A DNA stretch of 64,000 nucleotides, taken from NCBI RefSeq assembly GCF_949628215.1, contig NC_134278.1, positions 44,783,191 through 44,847,190 on the forward strand. Reading direction: 5' to 3'. Position numbers and translations under genes: made by a program. Shown one piece after another: positions 1-12,700 of this stretch (position 1 is the first letter of the stretch; the number at the start of each line of letters is the position of its first letter). This DNA comes from Phalacrocorax aristotelis (Eukaryota > Chordata > Aves > Suliformes > Phalacrocoracidae). The notes beneath the pieces are model-generated. The model saw nothing but the letters and a program-made list of their open reading frames with translations, was not told the origin of the DNA and did not search any database.

Positions 1-3000
1 TGAAAAATAACGATTATCAGCATGAAATAGCATTTGTATTCCTCACAGGAATCATTATGTAATAACATGAAAATAAGCAGGCAAGAGATTTCCAGAAATA
101 CTTCATTTCGTAACAGCGTATTGTAGTCATCACTGAAAACAGCTTTTTTGTTTTACGAGTGTAATTGATATCCGTCCCAAAAATTAGGCCTCAAAAACAA
201 ATAGCCTAAAATAGACTATGCAATTTAAACTGGTTTAAGTGACTCATTTGCAATCCCAACCTTCACTTTTAGTGAAGAAGCAAAACACTAACGCATTTTT
301 GATTAGTACAAGCAGTATGTCTTACAATTTCTTTCTTTACATTCTGTAAAAAGGAAGATATAAAGGGTAAGAAGGAGGAAAAGGTACAATCTCACCTTTT
401 CTTGTTTTTCCCTTTTCAATGAAAAGGAACACTTCTAACTTATTTTTCCCACGCTAAACATTAAGGATTGTTTTGGCCAATTTGGTAAGGAACTGGCCTG
501 ATAGTAATGGCCTATATAGGTAGAAAAAAAATACAGGGTAGGTCAAATATGGCCCATAATTCATATTCTTCATCTTGGGAAGACAGATAACCATCCATTT
601 GAATCAACTAGACCATGCTAGTGAAGTAAGAGAGTTGCATGGCAAAGTATATTAAAAAGGAAGAGGAAAAAAATAAATAGGCAAAGTGGGAAAGAAAAGT
701 GTAGCAGGTTTTGCAACTAAGACTATCTCCCAGGAAAAAAAAAAAAACCAAAACCAAAAAACACCCACAGGCAACCAAGCCAACATACTTACAATTCTAG
801 GAGGTCCAAAAATCACCTCTTACACTCAGCTTTGTAGATAACTAGTTGTGTGAATATGGTACTTTCATCATTATCCTGCCTTACTTACTCCCTCCACTAT
901 TACAACTGTTAAGCCTTATAAATTATTCTGCAGGAATCTGTCCTTTAAATGTCTGCATAGAGCTTACAATAATGAGCATGTAGCATTTTATACTTTGGTA
1001 ATTGAAATAGAACTACTTTCCAGCAGCAACACCACCGTGCCCCATCATCCTCTGCTACTGACTATACTACTTAACGCTGTGACTTGGTGACAATTCCACA
1101 CAGAACTCCAAAATTCTCTTGGTACTCTTTGAAGATGAACTCTCTAAAAAGATGCACTAATACTCATGCAACGCAACTTGACTGCTTGGTGGCTTTACGT
1201 TTTTGCATGACAAGAAAATGAGAATCCTGAAAGACTGCCAATGGTAGCAAGTCACAGTCTCTGGACTGTTTATGGAACAAATATGAATGAAAGGACAGAA
1301 CTGCAGAAAATTACGCTAAAGCTGTGATTTCACAATTCAGGAACTTGAGTAGTATCAATTAAGGAGATCCCACTGCTTCTTCTCATCCTGCCAGCTGCTC
1401 TTCCTGCCCTCACAGCTGCAGCACGCCACTGCTCAGTTGTTCTGGTACTTCTGTTTGTGGGATACAGTGTGAACCAGATCAGTGACCCAACTCAGAGCTT
1501 TAGGAGAGAAAAAAAGAATGAAAGAAGGAGGAGGGCCTGACCTAGGTTATAGAATAGGGACACAAATACTTGTACCAGATCAGCAGAGGGTATATCATGG
1601 TAAACAGTACTTTTTAAGCTGTTATTGACGACAAAGCCTTTATATCATGAAACCAGAGCTATCATCCTGTCAGACAGAGAGGCCACTGCATCAACAACTA
1701 GCCAAGGAGTAAAAGCAGCACTTCAATAATGAGTAAAACCCAGGAAGTGCACAATCAGCATTCCCAGACAGTTCTGGCTAGTATTTACACCAGATTTTTG
1801 ACTGCCATATTTTACAGCTTGATGTTATGTGGATGCCTACACACTGGCATGGTCCTACTGCAGACTCCAAGTAAAGTTCATCACCTGCTCAAAAGCCAGA
1901 TTTATCAGAGATGAGTTGATGTTAGAGAGTCATGCTAATTGGCTATGAGACCTCTGAACGTCTGCATCAGCCCACTCAGAACACGCTTTTAGCATTCCTA
2001 TAGTCAAAGGACACGATTTATACAAAAGTGGTTTATTTCCAAACTTCCAGCTCATCTGCAGTATGCAGATCACCTTTCAAGATCCTAGAGTAATCTAGGG
2101 CAAACTCATGACACCAACTGGAATTGACTACAACAGTGCACCCAGGTTCAGCCCAAACTCAGGAAAGAATGGCAGAAACAACCTGCTGTACTCTTTATTT
2201 TAGCCTCAATTGTCTCTATCTTTTAACAGACTTGTTTCATTCAAATTCCACTAAATTTACATCCTAACAGTACTGCCTGCTACACTGGCATATGCCATGA
2301 AAACTGTTTACCATCCATCCTTGTTAGAGAGTACATAGAATCCACATCTCTTACTCCAAACCTGCTAGCTTACAACATCCTCCCTCCACCCCAGAGAGTC
2401 CTAAAATCAACAGAACCTGGAGATCTTAGAGTGCATAGAAGTGCTGCTAAAACCAAAAAATTGAGCTGAGACCCTCTGGGTTCACAGGAAGAAACTTTTG
2501 CAAGGACTAACAGCTGACTACCTAGAAGAGCCATAATAGGCTTTTCAGCTGGAAGTCCGTGTTTGCATATCTTGCCATGTAGTCATTTCAGATTATATTA
2601 TTCAAAGAATTCTTAGCCCCAAGTAATTCAGCCTATATTTCCCTAGCCCAAAGTATATTGAAACTGACCCCTGCAATGTTCAGAAGTAGCAAATTTTCTC
2701 ATCAGGTCCCATTTGGTTTTTAAATGTACAAATCCTGCTTTTCAGAAGAGCGTAGTGGGACCTGAACGGGGGGCTATGGAAAGAGACATGTACTGTACAG
2801 CCCTCAGAACAAAGCCTCCAAGAAACCTGGCCAAAATTTTCTAGTTTAAAAAAATTGTTTAATGTGTATGAAATTTATATTCAATATATATGAATCATTG
2901 CATATTTGAAATTACGTTACATGAGCTAAAGGGGAAAAAATAAAAAGAAAGAAGCCTGAAACCTATTTCGAATTTTAAAAGCTTTCCTAATAACCTCAAG

Positions 3001-6000
3001 GCCATGCAGACCACATTAAAAAATTGAAAATCTTCCATAGATGACATAGGCTTAGAGGCAATTTTTGCTACAGAGCGCATGAATAACCATCATTATGACA
3101 CATCACCCTCCCACCTCTGATCATAGTTAATTAAAAGAAAGCATGTGTCATGAAGCTATTGCATCAGATGTTTCACCAACAAAACAGGACTAGACTGAGC
3201 CCTGATGTAATTCCACTGACTTCACAAATTTATATCATGGACTACTTTACCTTATAATGTACAAAGAATGTTTGAGGCTGTAATTTGAGGGGTGGGGGGT
3301 GGGGGAACAGGAACCTAAAGAAATGTTTACCACTAACAGTCTATGACAGACTACGTTCTTGTGGTGTGTGAAAAGGCACTGCTGTTACTGATAGATATTT
3401 TCTAAGCATCCATGGCACTTAAGAGAACAGGGATCCCTGGACAAACTCACAGCCACACTCCGAGAAACGCAAAGCACTGCTAACAGTTTGAACATAAAGA
3501 CTACTGGAAACATCAAGAGGAACGTGCACAGGATGGTCTCATGATTTACAAATCAAGACTTGGAAATTCTCTTCTCCCAGGTGGGCTCTAAGGAGAAAAA
3601 TATTTAATCTTAGGCAAGTCACTTCCTGTCACTGTGTCTCAGATTCCTACTTTAAAATAAGAACAACAGGAAACCTTTTTTCCATTCTACATCTGTTTGG
3701 CTTATTTAAATAATATAGTGCTTGGGGCAAAAAAATAATCTCTCACGAGGCTAAATACATAGTATGTATCAGTATGAGAGACAGGAAAAAATCCAATGAT
3801 CAAAGTAAACAGTATCACTGCATTTTGATTAGGGCATAAAATATAAGAAACCCAGGATAAATGTCTGCTTCACACTGGTTTCTGTATTCAACCTGGGATT
3901 AACCTTTTCTCTCCATTTAAGTTCCTGTAATAAACAGGGAATGCAGTAATTCTATCTTCCCAATGTCCCTCTGAAATACACCATGGACTGTGGTCCTCCC
4001 CCACTACTGTAGTAACAGGGCAAAAGCAAGAGAAGTTTGAGACAACCTGTATGAATGTGTAAGAAGTTGCTTCATTCTGCCATGGTATTATTAGATAGGA
4101 CTGAATCACATGATAAATGAACAGCCTGCCATGGGATCCTAAAGGATCTGTCAGCCCACAAGCAGCATAAGCATAAGCATCCCACATTCATAGAGTCGTC
4201 TAGTCACCAGAAACGGTCATGAGTTTTTCAACTAAGTATTCAATTACTGAGTTACCACACCTTCCCTGTCTGTGCTGGTTTTGGCTAGGATAGTTAATTT
4301 TCTTCAGGGTAGCTAGTGTGGGGCTGTGTTTTGGATTTGTGCTGAATACAGTGTTGATAATACAGGGATGTTTTCATTATTGCTGATCAGTGCTTGCACA
4401 GTCAAGGCCTTTTCTGTCCCTCACCCCACCCCACCAGCGAGCAGGCTGGGGGTACACAAGAAGCGGGGAGGGGACACGGCTAGGACAGCTGACCCCAACT
4501 GACCAAAGTGATATCCCATACCATATGACATCATGCTCATCATATAAAGATGGAGGAAGAAGGAGGAAGGAGGGGATGTCAGGGTTATGGCATTTGTCTT
4601 TCCAAGTAACCGTTAGGCATGATGGAGACCTGCTTTCCTGAAGATGGCTGAACAAGAAGCCTGTTGATGGGAAGCAGTGAATCAACTCCTTGTTTTGCTT
4701 TGCTTGTGCTCACAGCTTTTACTTTACTTATTAAACTGTCTTTATCTCAGCCCACAAGTTCTCACTTTTACCCTTCCAATTCTGTCCTCCATCCCACTGT
4801 GGGGGAGTGAGCAAGCAGCTGGGTGGGGCTTAGTTGCCAGATGGGGTTACACCACAACACTTTTTTTTTTGACAAATCAGGGAATTTGCAAGATTAAAAT
4901 CAGTGGAAATAATTCTTAATGTTATTAGACAGTCTAATTTTACTTAGGATTAAAAGCATTCACAGAAGTTCAACATTTTTAATTCCTTCTCTGTTTATAT
5001 ACTAACAAAAGATCTAAAGATGAAGGGAGAGGATTTTAAGTTATCAAAACAAATTGATCAATTGGTGTGATCAGACTCTTCCCTCTTTACAGATCTGCCA
5101 TTCACAAACATGTTTCAAGGTTTTAACCTTTTATCCTAAGTCAGGAGGGGAAATCACAGTGAAGATTTTAACAGAAAAAGGGTATGACCTTTCCAGTTTT
5201 AATACACACTATTAAATTAGAAATAATAGGACACTTTGCAAGAAAGGGCAATTAAGCCCACAGAAGCCATATATAGCTGATGCTTGGCAAACTAGCAAAT
5301 ATAAGCAATCCAGCTGAAATGTTTAAAAAGAAAAAAAAAAATCAAACAAACAAACACACCAACACACACAAGTACAATGAGACAAAAGATAAAAGAAAAG
5401 GACAGATGACAAAAGATGGCATAACCTGATTCTCCCTAGTGCCAAAAAACACTATCAGACAAACAAAAACATAACCAAGCAAACATAAAAACCCCACACA
5501 GAAAACCTAGATTTCTGGGTCTTCAGCTATCTCTTTAGCTTTAAGTCAGCTCCCTGTATAATCTAGTAAGAAAAACTGGCAGCTTTCATACCTCTCAAAA
5601 TGGATGAATTCCCTCAGCAAGTGCCTATTTCCTTCCCAATTAATGATCAGAAACTTAAAACTACGCAGGATGAATCTCAGACTAGGAGACTGAAAGAAAG
5701 GTCAGGGTTTACATGGCCCCAGAACTGCAGAAAACTGTATCAAATTCTTCATGGACCTAACTGCATCAGTACCAAGTATGGCCCTACATACACCTTACCA
5801 GTGTAGGAATGGCATGTGCAGGTCCCACCTAGGCCCCTTACAGAATGCACGGTAACATCAAGTTACAATGAGACTCACAGATAAGAACCTGATTAATCGG
5901 GGACTAGCCTGGTCTAGCCAGTAGGAAAATCTAAGGCCGTCTTCTAAAAGCAATCATTTTGCAAGTTACTGTGAGAACTTCCTATGCCAAAGCTTGAATT

Positions 6001-6582
6001 CAACAGTTACTAGACAGTGTCTATTGGTACCACACCAACACAGAAAATTAAGCCGTATACACAAATATACATGTACCTCATCATGCCATTGCTGTGATGC
6101 AAAGGGAATGCAATTAGACAGATTGGAATTCATCCAGAGCTACTACTTTAAAAAAAAAAGTGGCATTAACAGTTACATAGTCAATGTCCGAGGTTTATAC
6201 TTCATACGGTACAATCTAACACGTTCAGTTCCTAAAACAGCAAACCCAGTGGAGCATTTATGCTGCAGGCAGGCAGTCTTAAAACATATGCTACATCATT
6301 AAGTATATGTGCTACTAACTAGTTGGGATATTTCAAGTTTCCTTAATACAGTAATCTAGTGAATACCTTGTGTATAACATGAACGTGTCAGGAGCTCCTG
6401 GAATGTTTACCAACTTGTACAAAGCACACCTTAAAACCACCAACCTTAAAGGACTTTTTTGTAAGGAGTGCGAAAATTCCTGTATTACAACATGAATTGT
6501 TTTCTGTCAACAAAAACAACCAATGTTAGATACCTAAATAAATTATAACAACTTACAGGTATTTAGAAAAAAGCATACCCAC
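1..6582 (-). other. MMS22L intron 10 (5' part), no exon seen
   Basis: AT-rich intron sequence. I looked on the minus strand for the next conserved MMS22L segment and did not find it, so the next exon is probably left of the window. It contains the ERV LTR at 4271-4859, an A-rich simple stretch near 5,320-5,360, and no other recognised element. Short open frames are scattered and carry no family motif. Confidence 0.7.
4271..4859 (+). mobile_element. Solo LTR of an avian ERVL-like endogenous retrovirus
   Basis: The element runs from TGTGCTGGTTTTGGCT to ...ACCACAACA, i.e. TG...CA termini. It has a TATA box (TATAAA, 4543-4548) and, 190 bp later, an ATTAAA polyadenylation signal (4730-4735) in the TTATTAAACTGTCTTTATCTC context typical of this avian LTR type. 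No internal retroviral genes flank it, so it is a solo LTR. It lies antisense to MMS22L in intron 10. A clear target-site duplication is not visible (ctgtc versus ctttt), which suggests age or a slightly wrong end. Open frames across it are not genes. Confidence 0.8.
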
Positions 6583-6762
6583 CTTTTCATCTACGTTTCC
6601 ATTACGGTCAAACTGATAGAGTGATGCCACGTGAGTAATAATCCACCAGCTAAAACTCAATGGGTCTTTACACTGAATTGTTTCAAAACCAGATATCCTT
6701 TCAGAACTACTTGGCCTTTCAAAGATATTCTTTAGAGTTTTGTTCACCAAGCTCCAGAAACA
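6583..6762 (-). CDS. MMS22L: MMS22L exon 10 (last exon in window)
   Basis: The acceptor is cgtttcctgcag|TGTTTCTGG and the donor is GATGAAAAG|gtgggt; 60 codons, phase 0. The product contains FWSLVNKTLKNIFERPSS and DPLSFSWWIITHVASLYQFD, closely matching human FWNWLNKLLKTLLEKSS and DPLGFSWWIITHVASFYKFD. A second, stronger-looking donor (ACCT|gtaagt, exon end 6557) lies 26 nt further on in the open frame. Using it would shift the phase, so 6583 is preferred. Confidence 0.93.
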
Positions 6763-9700
6763 CTGCAGGAAACGCAAAAGTAAATTTGAACTGTGTTGAA
6801 TAACAAAGCCTGTTTTAAGAGTTTTCTTTACAATACTGTCCTATTGATTAAGTTGCTTTTACAGAGAACAAGCAAGATGACAGTCATTTAAAGAAAATAA
6901 AAAAACAGTGTTCAGTATTACCAGAGAAAAACTGGAGCTACTTTAGAACGTCCTCTCTCAAATGCCAGTAGAAAGCAATGTGAAAGGACAAGCTTTAAAT
7001 CACAAGGAAGAACACGGTGTGTTACTTCACAGGCAAGATTACAAGCTGATGGAATGACAATACGCAGATGGGATGGCACAGCAACATTCACCTGAGAGAG
7101 ATTAGAGTTCTTCAATGAAGACTTTTTATTACAAATTTTTAACAATTTTTAGTGCCACCTAACCTAACCAAGAGGAATATAGTAGTAGATGGTACAGAAT
7201 CAGTCTGAAAGACAGCAAACCAAGGCTGAAATTCCCCATTTTGTTCCAAGTCTGTTCCAGCACTGACAAATCTGATTAATTCTCTTTGGCTCAGATCCCT
7301 GTCTATACCACAATATTACTACTTCTTACAGCCTGTGCCTGTCTTCCTTAATTATACAGAAACTCTCTGGGACTTCTTTGCACCTGTATTGCACCCACCT
7401 TAGCTGGGTCCTGAACCTAACCTATGCTTCAGAGTGCTAGTACAAACACTTAACACTAACAAAGTTTCACATCTGCTGTCCACCTTTACATCTGTTGTCA
7501 TTAACATGTAAGTAGCTATCAGTACAAATGCTCTGCTGTGAAGCACTTCACTCTATACGAAGTGAACAGTACGCATTGCGCAGATGGCAGCTTTGATTTT
7601 TATAAAGATTATTTCAGGAAACTTTCAAAGGATTTTGACGCTTCTTAATATTCATTCAGAGAAACATCAGCTCAATTCTAACCAGCTGGCAAGAAAAAAT
7701 TCCAAACCCTAGGAAATATTAGCAAAGGGAAAAAACAAAATAGAAAACAGCATTATGCAATGTATGAAACCATATGGTCACCAAATCCATACTTGGAATG
7801 CTGCATGCAATCCTGGCACTCTGCCGTTAGAAATGTAGTAGTATGGAAAAAGGTTCAGAGAAGGGTAACAAAGATGATGACCACAGGCAGAGAATGGTGC
7901 CTGTAAAAAGGCATTGAATACAGTAAGACTCTTCAGCCTAGGAAAGCCAGAAGGTAGGAGATATCAGGAAAAAAAACAAAACACCCGAAGAGCCAAAGAG
8001 CCATATAAAGTCATTTGGTATAAGGAAGGAGAATAGGTTGTGACTGGGTCTTCCAATAACAGTATAAGGGGGCATCAAAAGAAGACAGCAACTACCAGAT
8101 TCAAAAACAAAGACCAGATTGTTCTTGTATAGGTAGTTAAGGTATGGGTATCAAAGACAGAAACATGGGCTAGATGTATCATTGGTCTGACTGTACCCGT
8201 GTTTAATGCTTGGAGATGAATCATTGCATGACATGACACAAAGGTTTTTTTTTTAAAAACGGGTAGAGATGGTTTCTTTTCCTTTGTTCTACCATACAAC
8301 TTTCCCAGTCTCTTCTTTTGCTTTGCTTTCCCTAGCACAAGGAGCACTCCCTTATCAGTGCCCTATGTCATAATCAAACAGTACACTGCAAACCTGGAGT
8401 CAGGACTTGATGCACATTCAAGACCATGGCCTAAAGCATCACAGTTAGCATGCAGTCCTCCTAAAGTAAATATGAAGTTCAGTTCTATCATCAGATGCGT
8501 TAACTGGTGCATTCATGGCCACCTGGGAACATTTGGCACCCGTATCGCATATGTAACATGCATGCATAGGTAACAGTATTCATCCATTACCTCTGTGTGA
8601 GACCCTTTATTTCTGTGGTCCAGCAGCTGAATAAGTAGAATCCATAATTCTTTAATGCAGGTACAGGGATAATGGTGACTAGTAAGAGCCTCAGAAGGTC
8701 TCACCTGAAAAAGAATATGCAATACAATTATTCAGAGAAGCGTTATTTTTGAAATTGCATTTTATGTACCAATATTTCCTCAGTTTTCAGTTGTTTGGGG
8801 TTTTTTTTTTGCAGTTAAATAATACAGCTATGATTACATATTGGAAAGTGGATTATTTCATTGACATCTAAAATATCTCATACAACAAAGACTGTTTCCT
8901 AAATCTACATAAGAAATAGTACAACCTGTAACTTAGCTGCTTCTGAGCCCCTTTCAGACATTATTTAATCAAATGAAAATGGGGTTCAGAGGCCTAAATG
9001 AAAAGGAGCTGCAATAAATACTGATTCATTGTCTGCCAGTAGGGAAAAGAGAAAATGATTGATTATATTTTCGTGATGTTCTTGGGAAGATAAGGAAAAC
9101 ACTTCAAATTATTTAATAGCTATTATTGTTGTTATTGTTAATTGAAAAATCCTTAATGACTACGCATAACGCTAGTAGAATATGTTTTTGTTGGCATGAG
9201 GATGTTAATGTTCCCACAACATTTCACAAAATCTGCTTTTCAGTAAATTTACTGCAAGGCATTCTTTTAATATGCAGAAAACAGCATATTTGAAGTCATG
9301 TATGTTATTTGATTACTATTCCATATTTAACAAAATTCACTCAGACTGATGCATTTCAAATGCAAAGTAGTCTTTTTGTGATTCATCTTTCAGTTTTACA
9401 TTCCCGGAATTGTGAAACAAAATAAGCAAAACAGCAAAAGGAAGTGCTAAATACATAAAAATTCTCTGTATGCTTTGTTGTTTTTAAGACCTACTAGCAC
9501 TGTATTTGAAATAATCATAGTATAGACAAAACTCTACTTACTCTGTCTTAGGACCTATGAATCCACTGAACTGTATTCAGAGGTGGTAAAAATAGTGAGA
9601 AAAGTTTTGCTTAAATAGCATAATTTGGCACATTTTACTTTCAGCAAGGACACAATGGCAGAAACATAGAAAGAAAAGAGGCAAGACGAAGCAGCTCATA

Positions 9701-12700
9701 CTCAGTTTATCCCTAAACAATTAGTAGTCCAAGTTTGAATAATCAACCTACACCCCTCTAAAGCAGAGGGGAACACGCACCTAGAGAGACTAATTCATCT
9801 AACTCACTACAGGAGAAAGAACTGTTGCTATTCTTCCCCAACAATAAAAAGAACCTAGGGTAACTAGTTTAACCAACTAACTCCTAGACACCTAGATCTG
9901 ATGAGACGAATCCTAAATTTTTATATCCTCATGCTCTTCCTGATCCATTCATGCACAACTGTTCTTGAATCACACTGGTACGTAAAATCATTTCTGAATT
10001 TGGAAACCTAATGGTGCAAATTAAAAAATAAAGCAAAATATGCAATGCCAGTCACAGCACTAGCTGTGTGAAAGAAAATACAGAAGCGGGAGTGAACGAC
10101 TGAAAACCACAATTAGAAGAACAAGCATATCACCAACAGTTTCAAATCTGTATAATATTCTATAAGGATACACACGTTTTATTTAACATCCACCTTTAGA
10201 ATAATACATTTACAACTACTTTTTTCACACAGGTCCAAATCAGGTTTAAATACTGAACACTGAGTTATAAATATGAATTTATATGTATTTATAAGTGTGA
10301 CACATAATTTGTTTTTCTTTTAGTATATAAAGAACTCTGCTTACCCCATGAAATTGTCAGGATGGACCCTGACAATCGATTTAAGAACTTCATGAGGTCA
10401 AGACTGAAATATTTAAAATAATTCTACTATTCATTTGTTCAGCATATGCTGTTGAGAGCTTTTCATGCGCCTATGCCTCCTCTCACTTTTAGTTAAAGAT
10501 GTTGTAGGAATCTCTCAACAACCTGAATCAATCTTATGTAAACATTATCTTGAGAATAAACAGCAGTGTGACTACTAAAGTCTATTGAAAAATTAATTAT
10601 TTAACTACTAACTTCCCAAACCTGAAGTGCCTCAAAAATACTCTGGTTATGACTCATCACCAAAGAACAAACCAGATCCCTCAGAAAGGAGCAGTCTACT
10701 TATTACAGATGCACTATGACACTGGAGGATTTTATGGAATTATTAGGTACACAAACTATCTTACAAGTGAGAGTTTCAGGCCTTTTACATGGAGTACCAG
10801 TTGTCACAGCAACTGGGTTTCTTCATCTACTGTTTGCATCTACTACTGTACTCTTCTGCAAGATAGCAGGACTTCTGGAGGAGGAGATGTGCAGTATCCA
10901 TCCAGGATAGAGTTTGTCTAGTTGTATCAAAGCAAGGCACCATGCAGATATTGGTTAGACTAAGGATAACCGAGACAGTGCTTTCTTCGGAGACAGTCTG
11001 GATTTCTTCTTGCAATATCCTGAGTTCAGTACCTTGGTGAGAATGGTTATAAACTCATATTGTGGTACTGTTGGGACAATAGAGCTCTGGTGCCAGAGAT
11101 GTGCTGCAGAAAACAGAAAAAAAGATATCCAAGGATATATATTTCTCTGCCAAATGTATCTCAGAGCACAAAGGGCTCAGTACCTGATCCAAGTCAAGCA
11201 TCCTGATATCAGAGCTGTCCAAGAAAGAGATCTGAAAATGAGTCTGGAGGATTAGAGTTTATGTCGCTCCTTCCAAGTATACCCACAAATGTTGAGACTT
11301 GCACTTCTGAATATTCTCAGTCAAAAGCTTCATGACATATTTTAGTGATGAGCTGACAGTGTCATCTATTATGGGTATCTGCTGTGTTTTCAACAGTTTT
11401 GAGGGACATTATTGCCATTACTGGATTATAGCAATGAATGGATACTAGAGGAAGCACCAACTGAAGAGACATTATCCAGCTCAAGTGCAAGCCCCACTTC
11501 AGAAATGAATCTTAGCTAGAGCTAGTTCAAGCTGTGCAGCCCAAGCTTAGGCAGAACTGAAGCAAAAGCGGTGGCAAAATAACCTTTTCTCTTTGTAATG
11601 TGGCTCTGTGGAAGTAGCAAGGATCTGTCATTTAACATCTGACATTTCAAAGCCAACCATCAAGCACAATGGTCACAGATACTATTGGAATCTTCCTTTT
11701 TAAAAAAAAAATTACTCTCATGTATTTGCCTCTTGATAGGGGAGGAGGTTGCAGTATTATCTGATAATTTAATAGATCAAAACTGATTTTAAAAGGTAAC
11801 AGAGTTCTCTACAGAAAGATAGATTAAAAGAACAGTTATCAAATGCTAGTACAGCCATCCTCTGCCCCACTCCCCACCCCAACAGTAATATGAAAGAAGG
11901 AGGACTCAATTTGGAGTAGGAAAACATAAATTATACAGTGGTCACTGCTTCTTAATTCCCAGAGTTCAGGCCTGCACTTGTGGATCACACGTGCCCATCT
12001 AAAGCAGGTTTCACAATGACACAGTCAAAGAAGATTATGTAGCTCTCTTACTAGCTGCTATATGGAGCTATTATGACTTTCTAGCTTTGGAGTGCTCAAA
12101 AGAAGTGAGAAAAACAGTGCAGCTATAGAAGGAAAGAAAAAGAAAAGAGAAGAGGAGGACAAGTTTTCCCTTGACAAACATAAAAGCACTGTAACAGAAA
12201 GATGAGGCTGTGGAAATAGGAGCAGTGCAACAATAAACTGTAATATGACATTCTGTAAGTGTCCAGTTAGCTTACTGCCAAGATTACAGTTATTCTCTTT
12301 TTGTTCCTGTTGAGAGAGTTTGAAAAGATTTTTTTTTTTTTTTGCATCTATAGCTCTAAACCTTTTAGACTGTGCCATGTTTGGCATTAAACCTGGAACA
12401 CTGAACTTAGGAAATGTGGTGCTCACTTCTGCTCTGTACACAGTGCATTTCAATATTACTCTCTCATTCAACTGCCAGATGGTCATGAATAAATATAACA
12501 CAATTTGATCTCCTAACAAATAACACTCTTTAAAACATGGAGATATAAAGCCATACATAACATTTAAAACTTAGCAGTAAGAAATGATCTATGCATTGGT
12601 GAAATATCTAATTCATATGGTTCCCAATACAAGCATCTAACTGCCAATGTCCTGTATAAAGAAAAAAAAGTTACCTTTGTAAACTTGTTGATGGACAAGC

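Larger units (their letters stand above)
6763..8590 (-). other. MMS22L intron 9
   Basis: Intron between exons 9 and 10. It holds an old CR1 remnant (about 7780-8200) and a splice-flanked open segment at 6922-7091 that no known exon explains. The remainder is unremarkable AT-rich sequence. Confidence 0.8.

Noticed and set aside
12058..12558. 166-codon minus-strand open frame
   Set aside because: It lies inside MMS22L intron 8, includes homopolymer-derived lysine and phenylalanine runs, and has no family motif. Flanking exons are contiguous in the human protein without it.
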